Assembly: GCA_035798135.1 (NCBI GenBank)
Contig: JAPFBR010000003.1
Span: 186,001-250,000 of the forward strand
Reading direction: 5' to 3'
Length of the DNA stretch: 64,000 nucleotides
DNA from: Sediminicola sp035798135
Lineage (GTDB): Bacteria; Bacteroidota; Bacteroidia; Flavobacteriales; Flavobacteriaceae
In this document: in pieces, positions 9,401 through 17,421 of the stretch
How positions within the stretch are numbered: the first letter of the stretch is position 1
Layout of the letters: the number at the start of each line of letters is the position of its first letter
Translations under genes and position numbers: made by a program
Notes under the pieces: generated by a model
What the model saw: only the letters and a program-made list of their open reading frames with translations
Databases searched by the model: none
Told to the model about the DNA's origin: nothing

Positions 9401-12400
9401 TATTATTATTTTTTATTGCATTAAATTCTACCTTTAGTTCCAAACATGCCTGGGTACACACTTCTTCTAGTTCCAATACCATGTCCCGTACCCCATCTGT
9501 TTCTTCTCTTGAGGTCACATATTCCTGAACCTTTTTTGCCATATCTTCGTATTCTGCACTAATCCCCATTATCGAAAACGAAGGAATCATTTTATGTGCC
9601 GCGGCTTGCAGGGATTTCCAATCCTTATTTGCCATACTTTTTTTCATTTCATTGATCAAAGGTGGCGTTTGTTCCAGAAATAGCGAGATCATTTCCATCA
9701 TTAATATTGGATTGGATTTGGTCCGATTATTCAAATACGTTAAGTTGGTACGTTTACTGTTTTCGATTTTTACAAGTGGACTTTTATCCGGTGCCATATA
9801 TATAGCGGATTTTTTTAAAAATCCCACCATTTTACTGTATAATAATCGTTCATCAACGGGTTTTGAAATATAATCATCCATCCCTACAGCCTTACACTTC
9901 GCTAAATCAACCGTAGTAACATCTGCCGTAATGGCGATGATGGGAATAGATGATTTCATTTTGTTCCGAATGTATTCCGTAGCTTCAAATCCATTCATCT
10001 CGGGCATCTGTAAATCCATTAATATAAGATCGTAGGGCTTGGTTCTCAGTTTTTCTATTGCTATACTTCCGTTACCTGCTATATCACATTCAAACCCAAA
10101 ATCATCCAACAATGTTTTCATCAATAATTGATTGAGCGCAATGTCTTCAACAACCAATACCTTTACATTGGTTATTTCCGAATCCAAGTCAATGATTTGC
10201 GTTCCTAAAATAGCATCGGATTTTGTTTTTTGAAAACTTAATACAAAGCTAAAAGTAGAGCCTTCATTGATTTTACTTATTACCTGGATTCTTCCACCTT
10301 GAGGTTCTATCAACTGTTTAACAATTGCCAGCCCTAATCCTGTTCCTCCAAATAAACGCGAGGTATTGCTGGAAGCTTGCTGAAAATTATCAAAAATCTT
10401 ATTTATTTTAATTTCAGGTATCCCAATTCCTGTATCTGTCACAGAAAATTTAATATTTACATTCTTTTCATCTTCCTCCAATAATTTGACACTGAATGTA
10501 ATCTTTCCTTTTGTCGTAAACTTTACAGCGTTACTCATCAAATTCATTATAATTTGATGTAATCGCACAGGGTCCCCTACCAATACCTTTGGTATATTAT
10601 CGTCATAAATTTTCACCAATTTTAAATTCTTTTCTTGAATTTTACTTTCAAACAAGTGAAGCATTGCTGATATAGATGTCGACATTTTGAATGGTATCTT
10701 TTCAAATATCATTTTACCGGCATCAACTTTTGCCAAATCGAGAATATCATTGATTAGCACAATTAATGCATCCCCGCTAAATTTTATTGCGTTTAAATAT
10801 TCTTTTTGTTTTTCGTTTAACTCTGTTTTCAGCACTACCTTGGTAAAGCCAATAATGGCATTCATGGGGGTACGGATTTCATGACTCATATTTGATAAAA
10901 ATTGCTGTTTTGCCTTCACGGCATCTTCGGCAATTAATGTTGCTCTTTCTGCTTTACTTTTTGCTTCCTCGGCAATTGATGTAGCCTTCTCGGCTAATAT
11001 CATGGCTTCAGCAAGTTCTTTGGCAATTCTTTTTTGCTCAGTGACATCTCTAGCTACAATCACAACACCATCTACATTTCCTTTTTCATCAATATAAACT
11101 GATCCGTTGAATAAAACATCGGTCAGTTTACCACTTTTGTGTCGAAGTGTTAGAGGCGAATTGGCAACAGAACCATTTGCGAATACTTCCTGGTAAACGT
11201 CACGAGCTTTTAGTGGTTCAGTAAAATAATCTAGAAAATCTGTTTCTATAAGTTCTTCCCGTGTCAGCCCCGTAATATTCGTTAAAGCATCATTCATATC
11301 CGTAATCTTACCTTCAGAACTAATAGTTACCAAAGGATCAAGACTCGCTTCAATAAGACTTAAAGAATATTGTGAATCTGATTTTATATCAATGTTTGAA
11401 GCTTCAAGTTCCTTATTTGTAATTCCCTGTTTTATAGCCTGAATGTTTTGATAAGCAAGTTCTTCATTGGCGCGGACCAACTCGGCGGCTCGTTTTTCCT
11501 TTACCTTTGTTTGAAATAAAAGTTCTTCATTGGCTATTGCCAATTCTGCGGCCCTTTTTTCCTTTTCAATGTTTTGATAAGCAAGTTCTTCATTGGCAAT
11601 GACCAATTCGGCCGCACGTTTTTCTTTTACTTTATTTTGAAATGCCAGTTCTTCGTTGGCAATCACTAATTCGGCTGCCCGCTTACCCTTTTCATCGTTT
11701 TGAAAGGCAAGTTCTTCATTGGCAATGATCAGCTCAGCAGCCCTTTTTTCTTTTTCAATGTTTTGGTATGCCAGTTCTTCATTGGCAATGATCAACTCGG
11801 CAGCCCGTTTTTCTTTCACTTTATTTTGGAAGGCAAGCTCTTTGTTCGCAATCACCAATTCGGCTGCCCGCTTTCCTTTTTCATCGTTTTGAAATCTCAG
11901 TTCATTATTGGCAATGGCCAACTCTTCTGCCCGTTTTTCTTTCTCTTTATTTTGAAAAAATAATTCTTCGTTAGCAATGACCAACTCTGCTGCCCGCTTT
12001 TCTTTTTCTTCATTTTGAAATACAAGCTCTTTGTTGACTTTTCTTAATTCAATAGCCCATTTTTGAGCGGTAACATCCCTTGCTGCCGCAAAAATTCCAA
12101 GTACATCGCCCTTTTCATCTTTGTAAACAGAGGCATTGTAAATAACATCGGTTAAATTCCCGTTTTTATGCCTTATGGTTAGCGGATAATCTACTACAAA
12201 ACCTTTTTTAAAAACTTTAAGATAACCTTTTGTAGCTTTTTTTGGATCCGTAAAATAATCAGAGAAATTAGTGTTTATAAGTTGTTTTCTTGAAAGACCA
12301 ATTACTTTTATAGATGCCTCATTAACGTCCGTTATCTTTCCTTCCAAGCTTATGGTCACAAAGGGATCCAAGCTTGCTTCTATTAAGCTTCTAGCGTATT

Positions 12401-12431
12401 GAGCGTTTTTTGCTATTGATTGTGATTCCAT
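9393..12431 (-). CDS. Hybrid sensor histidine kinase: PAS, coiled-coil repeat, PAS, HisKA, HATPase, REC, HPt
   Basis: A 1,012-residue soluble-looking kinase with no signal peptide or membrane helix. Domains in order: PAS at about 12-125; ten 21-residue repeats at about 135-330; a second PAS at about 352-465, very similar to the first (both contain SLIEASLDP, VTIS, EGKITD and DYFT); a helical linker; HisKA with phospho-His517 in NMSHEIRTPMNAI; HATPase at about 620-735 with GLGLAIVKQL; a receiver at about 755-870 with LMDLQMPEMNG; and a C-terminal HPt domain with AAAHKMIPSF. The AraC-type regulator is upstream and the receiver gene downstream, all on one strand. The twin PAS domains look like an internal duplication. 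The signal sensed is unknown and is probably cytoplasmic. Confidence 0.93.
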   Translation of the reverse strand: MESQSIAKNAQYARSLIEASLDPFVTISLEGKITDVNEASIKVIGLSRKQLINTNFSDYFTDPKKATKGYLKVFKKGFVVDYPLTIRHKNGNLTDVIYNASVYKDEKGDVLGIFAAARDVTAQKWAIELRKVNKELVFQNEEKEKRAAELVIANEELFFQNKEKEKRAEELAIANNELRFQNDEKGKRAAELVIANKELAFQNKVKEKRAAELIIANEELAYQNIEKEKRAAELIIANEELAFQNDEKGKRAAELVIANEELAFQNKVKEKRAAELVIANEELAYQNIEKEKRAAELAIANEELLFQTKVKEKRAAELVRANEELAYQNIQAIKQGITNKELEASNIDIKSDSQYSLSLIEASLDPLVTISSEGKITDMNDALTNITGLTREELIETDFLDYFTEPLKARDVYQEVFANGSVANSPLTLRHKSGKLTDVLFNGSVYIDEKGNVDGVVIVARDVTEQKRIAKELAEAMILAEKATSIAEEAKSKAERATLIAEDAVKAKQQFLSNMSHEIRTPMNAIIGFTKVVLKTELNEKQKEYLNAIKFSGDALIVLINDILDLAKVDAGKMIFEKIPFKMSTSISAMLHLFESKIQEKNLKLVKIYDDNIPKVLVGDPVRLHQIIMNLMSNAVKFTTKGKITFSVKLLEEDEKNVNIKFSVTDTGIGIPEIKINKIFDNFQQASSNTSRLFGGTGLGLAIVKQLIEPQGGRIQVISKINEGSTFSFVLSFQKTKSDAILGTQIIDLDSEITNVKVLVVEDIALNQLLMKTLLDDFGFECDIAGNGSIAIEKLRTKPYDLILMDLQMPEMNGFEATEYIRNKMKSSIPIIAITADVTTVDLAKCKAVGMDDYISKPVDERLLYSKMVGFLKKSAIYMAPDKSPLVKIENSKRTNLTYLNNRTKSNPILMMEMISLFLEQTPPLINEMKKSMANKDWKSLQAAAHKMIPSFSIMGISAEYEDMAKKVQEYVTSREETDGVRDMVLELEEVCTQACLELKVEFNAIKNNNNE
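11442..12029 (-). repeat. 63-bp tandem repeats encoding a 21-residue coiled-coil unit
   Basis: Nine full units and a partial tenth of a 63-bp repeat encode the consensus NEELAFQNKEKEKRAAELVIA at about residues 135-330 of the hybrid kinase. Twenty-one residues equal three heptads, which fits one continuous helix. Units fall into alternating subtypes (QNIEKEKR, QNDEKGKR, QNKVKEKR), and the order KVKEKR-IEKEKR-DEKGKR recurs. This suggests that blocks of about three units were duplicated together. Confidence 0.95.
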
Positions 12432-12477
12432 TTATGTTTTGATCCCTTTAAAAGTGTGGATAATTTTAATTTTTGCT

Positions 12478-13068
12478 TTAAGCATCCTGCTCGCCGCTAT
12501 TCTCGTTTCCAATTTCTTCAATCGGACTCCTTCTTTTGTCCTTCAATTTTTTAAAATGGGTCGGAGAGAGTCCTGTAACTTTTTTAAACTGATTGGATAA
12601 ATGTGCAACACTGCTGTAGTTCATTTTCCATGCAATTTCTGTAATATTCAATTCCCCATAAATCATTAATTCTTTTATACGTTCAATTTTATGAATAATT
12701 ATAAATTGTTCAATTGTGATTCCCTGTACTTCCGAAAATAAACTTGCCAGATAAGGGTAACCATAATCCAATTTTTCGCTTAAGAAATTAGAAAAATTCA
12801 CCTTAATTACTTCATCCGAATGATGAATCATTTCAATAATAACATTTTTTATTTTTTCGATCAGCATGGCTCTTTTATCATCCATCAATTCAAGACCGGC
12901 GTTTAAAAGTGTCGATTTTAATTGTGTTCGCTGTTCTTCAAGGAGATCCTCCATGATCTCTACCTCCCCTAAATCAACAACAATAAAATGTAGTCCAAGC
13001 TCTTTCAAGGCTTCTTTTACGACTGTTTTACAACGGTTGCTAACCATGTATTTTATATATAATTTCAC
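12478..13068 (-). CDS. AraC-family transcriptional regulator, short form
   Basis: A 196-residue protein. The C-terminal half (about 105-180) has two helix-turn-helix motifs of AraC type: EKLDYGYPYLASLFSEVQG, and NITEIAWKMNYSSVAHLSNQ followed by FKKVTGLSPTHFK. The N-terminal 90 residues lack the usual cupin sensor. They begin MKLYIKYMVSNRCKTVVKEAL, which resembles a heavy-metal-associated (HMA) fold whose usual MxCxxC loop has become MVSNRC. It is first in the operon with the hybrid kinase, 46 bases downstream, so it may be a target or partner of that phosphorelay. Its DNA targets are unknown. Confidence 0.9.
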   Translation of the reverse strand: MKLYIKYMVSNRCKTVVKEALKELGLHFIVVDLGEVEIMEDLLEEQRTQLKSTLLNAGLELMDDKRAMLIEKIKNVIIEMIHHSDEVIKVNFSNFLSEKLDYGYPYLASLFSEVQGITIEQFIIIHKIERIKELMIYGELNITEIAWKMNYSSVAHLSNQFKKVTGLSPTHFKKLKDKRRSPIEEIGNENSGEQDA

Positions 13069-13467
13069 AACTCAGATTTTTTTGACAATTTACAAGGTAC
13101 GCCTAACCGATCACAATAGTATCTTAAAGTTAGCAAGTAATTATTTTGGAAAATATATAACTTGGATTAATTCCATTTTTATGATCATTAAAGGAGTGGT
13201 TGGACCGATTGAATGTGAGCCTCGCAAGTCATGCGCAAAATAAAGTTTTAAAGCTTATTCTTTTATTTTTCACCCCTTGATTCTCACGTAAAGGTCAGCC
13301 TGAACATGGTTTAGTGCAATCCACTTGCCTATGTTCCAAAATCACAATAATCGTACTAAGTACTTAGTCAATATAGCAAAAACACCTTCATTTCAACTAC
13401 CTTCTCCTGAAGATAACCTTTTATTTTGTGGTATTCAATTATGCTTCATTTCTGCAAACTGAAAAAT
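13069..13467. other. Intergenic region upstream of the AraC-type gene
   Basis: About 400 bases with no convincing gene. A perfect 14-base palindrome (ACTAAGTACTTAGT) lies at 13355-13368 and could be a regulator site, but its distance from the AraC-type start (about 290 bases) makes this speculative. I could not identify the promoter of the signalling operon. Confidence 0.45.
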
Positions 13468-13506
13468 AAAAAAAAACCACCTGAATATTCAGGTGGTTTT
13501 TTTTTA
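13468..13506 (-). terminator. Terminator of the ice-binding protein gene
   Basis: A perfect 22-base palindrome at 13476-13497 (ACCACCTGAAT and its complement) has a run of A on its left and a run of T on its right. It lies about 20 bases past the stop codon of the left-going ice-binding gene, so it should end that transcript. The tracts on both sides let it work in either direction. Confidence 0.9.
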
Positions 13507-13524
13507 TTCTAATCTAAAAATACT

Positions 13525-14916
13525 CTATTGCACTTTGGTTACCGCATTTGCGTCAAGTATGACTGCAGTTTGCGCAAGGGCGCGTCCATTAATTGATGCA
13601 CCCGTTAGAAAGGAAATTCCGGTCATAGAAAGAATGTTTCCTTCAAAGTGGGAATTTGCTCCAAAAGTAGCCTCCCCAGATACCTGCCAGAAAACGTTCT
13701 TGGCCTGTGCTCCTCCAGATAAAATAACATTTATTGCACTACTTTGGGTTAAGTCACCAGCTATTTGAAAAATCCAAACATCATCGGCAGCACCCGTTAG
13801 AGTAACATCTGTTGGAATGGTCACAGTAGATGTCCATTTATAAAGTCCTGATGTCAGTGTCATTCCACCAATATTTCCTGATCCAAGTTCAACGAAATCA
13901 GGGGTTGGTCTTCCTGCTGCATCATTGTATGCTGTAATCATATCGTTTACTGCAGTAGTCAAGGTTATAGGTGTTGGGTCTGCCATATCAGCAGCATATA
14001 CATTACCTGTTACTTGAGCAGAGGTAGCATAACCAGTTGCATCTGTCAGGGATAAACCTGTAATATACGATGTCGCAGCAGGGCTCAATCCTAAATCTCC
14101 TTCAATAGCAGAAGTTGAGCTGTTATTAATGGCTGTTTTTGCAAGAATCACATAATCACCTGCTCCTCCCAAGTCAACTGCTCCTAGTATGGAGGAAGTT
14201 CCACTTGTTGTAAAGTTCCAGCTAGTGTCCTCATCCAATGCGTTTCCGTATAAATCCATAGCTCCAGTTGAAACCATAGCTGTATACGTCATATTCGATT
14301 CAAGATTTGCATCAGGCGTAAATGTAGCAGTATTATCTGCATACGCAACGGCACCTGTAACAGCAGAGGTTCCTTTCATCAAGGTAAATGTTGTGGCATC
14401 TATTGTGGCTGGATCCATTGATTCACTGAAAATGATTGATACTGTCTGATTCCGTGGGGTATCAGCTGCGTTGTCTAATGGATTTGTAGAGTTAATCTCT
14501 GGCGCCGTGTTATCTATAACACCCTCTGTCGTAAAAGTGGTCATATAATCCTTTGCCAAGGATTCTCCAAGCATACTTTTGGCGCCAGAATTAACTGATG
14601 CCGTATATATGGTATTGTTTGCCAATTTTTCGGCAGGAGTAAACGTAGCTGTTTTATTTGTATAGGCTACAGTACCTACTACCTGTGTATTTCCCTCTAA
14701 TAATATTACCGTCGTGTTATTTATTGTTTGGGGATCCATTTCACTGCTGAAAATAAATTCTACTCTAGCCGTTTGGGAAATGTCGATAGCATTATTATCA
14801 GGATTTGTGGATACCACTGATGGCACATCCAAGGCATCTTCATCATTATTACAACTCATAAACAATATTGTTGGGAGTAGTATTGCAAAAAAAAGTAGTG
14901 ATTTTTTAATCTTCAT
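13525..14916 (-). CDS. Ice-binding (DUF3494) lipoprotein with two Ig-like domains
   Basis: A 463-residue surface or periplasmic lipoprotein (lipobox LFMSC, Cys22). Two Big_5-type Ig-like domains follow at about 32-131 and 136-235; each opens with a STNP..N..I/T element and contains FSSEMDP or FSESMDP and TATFTP. Residues of about 240-463 are a DUF3494 ice-binding domain, with GDLGLSP, LTTAVNDMITAYNDAAGRP, SGLYKW, VWIFQIAGDL, NVFWQVSGEATFG, GNILSM and INGRALAQTA. DUF3494 proteins bind ice crystals, either protecting cells or holding them to ice. The lipid anchor and Ig spacers suggest display at the envelope rather than release. Upstream there is a TACCTTTG box (14954-14961), and a strong terminator follows. 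Confidence 0.95.
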   Translation of the reverse strand: MKIKKSLLFFAILLPTILFMSCNNDEDALDVPSVVSTNPDNNAIDISQTARVEFIFSSEMDPQTINNTTVILLEGNTQVVGTVAYTNKTATFTPAEKLANNTIYTASVNSGAKSMLGESLAKDYMTTFTTEGVIDNTAPEINSTNPLDNAADTPRNQTVSIIFSESMDPATIDATTFTLMKGTSAVTGAVAYADNTATFTPDANLESNMTYTAMVSTGAMDLYGNALDEDTSWNFTTSGTSSILGAVDLGGAGDYVILAKTAINNSSTSAIEGDLGLSPAATSYITGLSLTDATGYATSAQVTGNVYAADMADPTPITLTTAVNDMITAYNDAAGRPTPDFVELGSGNIGGMTLTSGLYKWTSTVTIPTDVTLTGAADDVWIFQIAGDLTQSSAINVILSGGAQAKNVFWQVSGEATFGANSHFEGNILSMTGISFLTGASINGRALAQTAVILDANAVTKVQ

Positions 14917-14953
14917 AATATTTTTGTTTAGGTGTGAACATATTATTTCATTA

Positions 14954-14961
14954 CAAAGGTA
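14954..14961 (-). promoter_or_regulatory. -7 box (TACCTTTG) of the ice-binding gene
   Basis: TACCTTTG on the minus strand matches the Bacteroidota -7 consensus TAnnTTTG and ends 37 bases before the ATG at 14916. No TTG is found at the usual 17-23 base distance upstream, so this is a partial promoter match. Confidence 0.5.
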
Positions 14962-15226
14962 GATCCATTAAATCCGCAGGGGTTACACAATAAAATCTAA
15001 TCATTACAGAATTTCACTTGTTTGATCCCTGAATGAAGTTAAAAGTAAAAAGGAACCAACATCTGCAATTAATCCTTAATCAAAACATTCCAGGTGAGTA
15101 TAGTATTTTGCAAAAGTGCCCTATTAGGCTATGTTATATAGACGCATTAATGAAACCCAAGGCCTTGATAGCTTCAGGAACCAAAAAGGTTACCTCTATT
15201 GTTATATTTTTATATTGGTTCTAAAA

Positions 15227-15386
15227 CAGGATTTACATAATCCTAATAAGCCCTTACTGAAAATAGAAAAGTGAAGGCTAGCGCCTTATCCTTTTTTTCC
15301 TTCGACACCCAATGCAGGATTTACATAATCCTAATAAGCCCTCACTGTAAATAGAAAAGTGAAGGCTAGCGCCTTATCCTTTTTTG
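15227..15386. repeat. Direct repeat of a two-hairpin element (two copies)
   Basis: Two copies of about 71 bases (15227-15297 and 15315-15385) differ at only two internal positions and lie 88 bases apart. Each has an inverted repeat GGATT-TACAT-AATCC and, about 33 bases later, AAGGC-TAGC-GCCTT followed by a T run, which looks like a plus-strand terminator. No convincing reading frame runs through it. It lies downstream of tRNA-Pro(GGG) in the tRNA's own direction. The interval 14962-15226 to its left contains nothing else I can support. Confidence 0.9.
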
Positions 15387-15433
15387 TTTCCTCTCGTTTT
15401 CTAAAACTTCGTTTTGAAACTCGTGAAAACAAA

Positions 15434-15463
15434 AAAAGTGATTTGCATATGCAAATCACTTTT
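15434..15463 (-). terminator. Terminator of tRNA-Pro(GGG)
   Basis: A perfect 30-base palindrome built on AAGTGATTTGCAT and its complement, with an A-rich tract on its left (a T tract on the minus strand). It starts six bases past the CCA end of the left-going tRNA. Confidence 0.85.
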
Positions 15464-15468
15464 CTGCT

Positions 15469-15545
15469 TGGTCGGGATGACAGGATTTGAACCTGCGACC
15501 CCACGCCCCCCAGGCGTGTACGCTACCGGGCTGCGCTACATCCCG
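15469..15545 (-). tRNA. tRNA-Pro (anticodon GGG)
   Basis: The minus strand reads CGGGATGTAGCGCAGCCCGG and continues to a 5-bp anticodon stem CACGC/GCGTG enclosing the loop CTGGGGG, giving anticodon GGG. The T arm is GCAGGTTCAAATCCTGT, the acceptor closes with ATCCCG, and CCA is encoded at 15469-15471. All four stems pair. It has its own promoter on the right and terminator on the left. Confidence 0.97.
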
Positions 15546-15588
15546 AATACAAAGCATTTTAAAAATGCATTTGCCCCTAATTGGGGTG

Positions 15589-15620
15589 CAAATATAAAGA
15601 TTTAATTTAAAATTAAACAA
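15589..15620 (-). promoter_or_regulatory. Promoter of tRNA-Pro(GGG)
   Basis: On the minus strand a TTG (15618-15620) is followed after 21 bases by TATATTTG (15589-15596), matching the Bacteroidota promoter TTG-N17-23-TAnnTTTG. It lies 43 bases before the mature tRNA 5' end. The leader contains two short hairpins, one of them CCCC-AATTA-GGGG. Confidence 0.8.
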
Positions 15621-15736
15621 CAAAACCAATGCTTCCTAACTGATATTATTATCATTAAATTTTCAATTATAATTCTTGATTGTAATGAAAAGTAGGCATT
15701 TAAAACTAAACCATACATTTCAAAGCCCCAAAAGAA

Positions 15737-16030
15737 ATGCAACTAGCTTATAGTCAGTACTTTTTTTTGCAACTGAATGAATTAATGGTTAAACTATTTG
15801 GCCTCGATGTGGCAACAGATCTCTATTTGGGATTTGATTATGGGATTATAGCTAACCTTACAATAGGGATCGGGAGGAGTAAATTTAATGAGCCGTATAT
15901 TACCTTGATCAAATATCGATTGTTAAAACAAAATGAAACTAGTCATATCTTTGGTTCTACACCAATAAATCAGAATTATACCATTAGCAAAACCCATTGG
16001 AAGAAATTAGATAGCATTAATTTAATTTAA
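15737..16030 (+). pseudogene. Remnant of a DUF5777-like outer-membrane beta-barrel gene
   Basis: This 97-codon frame has no signal peptide. Residues of about 5-64 nevertheless read like the N-terminal strands of DUF5777 beta-barrel proteins: LFGLDVATDLYLGFDYGI, then TIGIGRSKFNEPYITLIKYRLL. Full-length members have a signal sequence before this block and several hundred residues after it. Here the match fades after KYRLLKQ and the frame ends 14 bases into the 3' end of the OmpA-like gene on the other strand. I read it as a truncated, decaying gene rather than an active small protein. Confidence 0.55.
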
Positions 16031-17342
16031 TGAACTCTACCCTCCTATTACTGGCTTTGTTTACCGCATTCGTATTTGGAACGATAGGTGCAGATTCTCC
16101 TTTTCCCACTGTTTCCATTCTCTTTGAATCTATTCCAAATTCTTGAAAGAGCATAGTTCTAACAGCATTAGCTCTTTTTAAGGATAAGTTTTGGTTAGCC
16201 TCTTCATCCCCATCATTGTCTGTATGTCCAATAATTTGGATGGATATTTCTTTATTTTCTTTTAATAGAGCTGCTATTTCTTTAATTATACCGTAAGATT
16301 CTGGTTTAATTATATCCGAATTTATTCCAAACAATATTCCATTGGTAACTATTTTTCCTTCTGTAAGTAATTTGTTCCGAGTATCTGGCTTGCTGGCAGC
16401 TACTCTTATGTTACCTAAAAAATATTTGTTCTCTTCCTGTAAACCTAAGGTTTGCCAAACTAAGGCATTTACATTCATTTCGGTAGGAAGAATTTTGGGT
16501 AGATCAAGAATCTTATTCTCATTTAGATATATCCTGATTCGTTGTTTTTGCTTCCAAATAGATATTTTTAAAGGCAACTTTTCCCTTTTATCTATAAAAT
16601 AATTTTTAAGGTCGAGCTTTTCATTTACTATATTGTTAACTGAAGTATTGTTCATTAAATACCCCCCATAACCATTGAAGTTTGATGTGTTTGCCCCGGG
16701 ATGTAGATTTAGCCAAAAGGTAATGTTCCGATTATCGTTTAAAGAATAATGTGAGGTATTTATAAAATTATTTGGGTTTTTTATGTCGGCCATGGCAAAA
16801 TAAATAGGTTCATTACGCCATTCAAATGGTAATGAAACCATGATCTCAAATTGAATTGTATAATCTTCGGGTAGTGTTATAAGACTATTAAACGAATAAT
16901 TAGATTGATTATTCATCATTAACCATTTCCCTTCCAAACCATCAATAGTTACAATTTCGCCGGAGCCAGATGTATTCCATTTCGCAGGAAAATCACCTAT
17001 TGCATCATCTGCAAAATCCTCTACAATAACTAATTCCTCACCAGGCACAAAATCATATTTAGATACATATCCTTTTTCAAAACCTACTTTGGTTGTTACT
17101 TCTGCTTTATCACGTCCACCATTACTTCTCAAAGAGTCTGTTTGCGACTGATTTTCTTTACTCGGTAAATGAACATTACCTTCCATAACGCTGTCTATGC
17201 CAACATCAATTTTATGATCAATTTTTGCTTCTGCTTTTTGTTCTGTTTTACTAACTACTTTATCCTTAAGCTTCTTCATTAATTGAGCAGAGAGACTCGC
17301 ATTGAAGAGAAGTAAACTACCTAATATTGCGTACTTTTTCAT
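16017..17342 (-). CDS. OmpA-family exported protein
   Basis: A 441-residue protein with a signal peptide (about 1-19, ending SLSAQ) and a Lys-rich mature start. The central part (about 95-330) is an unrecognised, probably beta-rich domain (DDAIGDFPAKWNTSGSGEIV onward) that could be a carbohydrate-binding or lectin-like sandwich. The last 108 residues are an OmpA C-terminal domain (NGILFGINSDIIKPESYG, IQIIGHTDNDGDEEANQNLS, VGKGESAPIVP, NRRVEFI), which binds peptidoglycan. It is the last gene of a three-gene operon behind the TPR protein and an unknown exported protein. Confidence 0.85.
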   Translation of the reverse strand: MKKYAILGSLLLFNASLSAQLMKKLKDKVVSKTEQKAEAKIDHKIDVGIDSVMEGNVHLPSKENQSQTDSLRSNGGRDKAEVTTKVGFEKGYVSKYDFVPGEELVIVEDFADDAIGDFPAKWNTSGSGEIVTIDGLEGKWLMMNNQSNYSFNSLITLPEDYTIQFEIMVSLPFEWRNEPIYFAMADIKNPNNFINTSHYSLNDNRNITFWLNLHPGANTSNFNGYGGYLMNNTSVNNIVNEKLDLKNYFIDKREKLPLKISIWKQKQRIRIYLNENKILDLPKILPTEMNVNALVWQTLGLQEENKYFLGNIRVAASKPDTRNKLLTEGKIVTNGILFGINSDIIKPESYGIIKEIAALLKENKEISIQIIGHTDNDGDEEANQNLSLKRANAVRTMLFQEFGIDSKRMETVGKGESAPIVPNTNAVNKASNRRVEFIKLN

Positions 17343-17421
17343 AGTGTTTCATTTTTTAAGGTTGCAGGGCATTACGAAACCAATAATCAGAACTAACCCA
17401 CTTAATGCTGTGATTATATGA

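Noticed and set aside
15033..15224. A 63-codon frame on the plus strand between the ice-binding gene and the tRNA
   Set aside because: No known motif, no promoter or ribosome site, and its composition is like the surrounding intergenic DNA.
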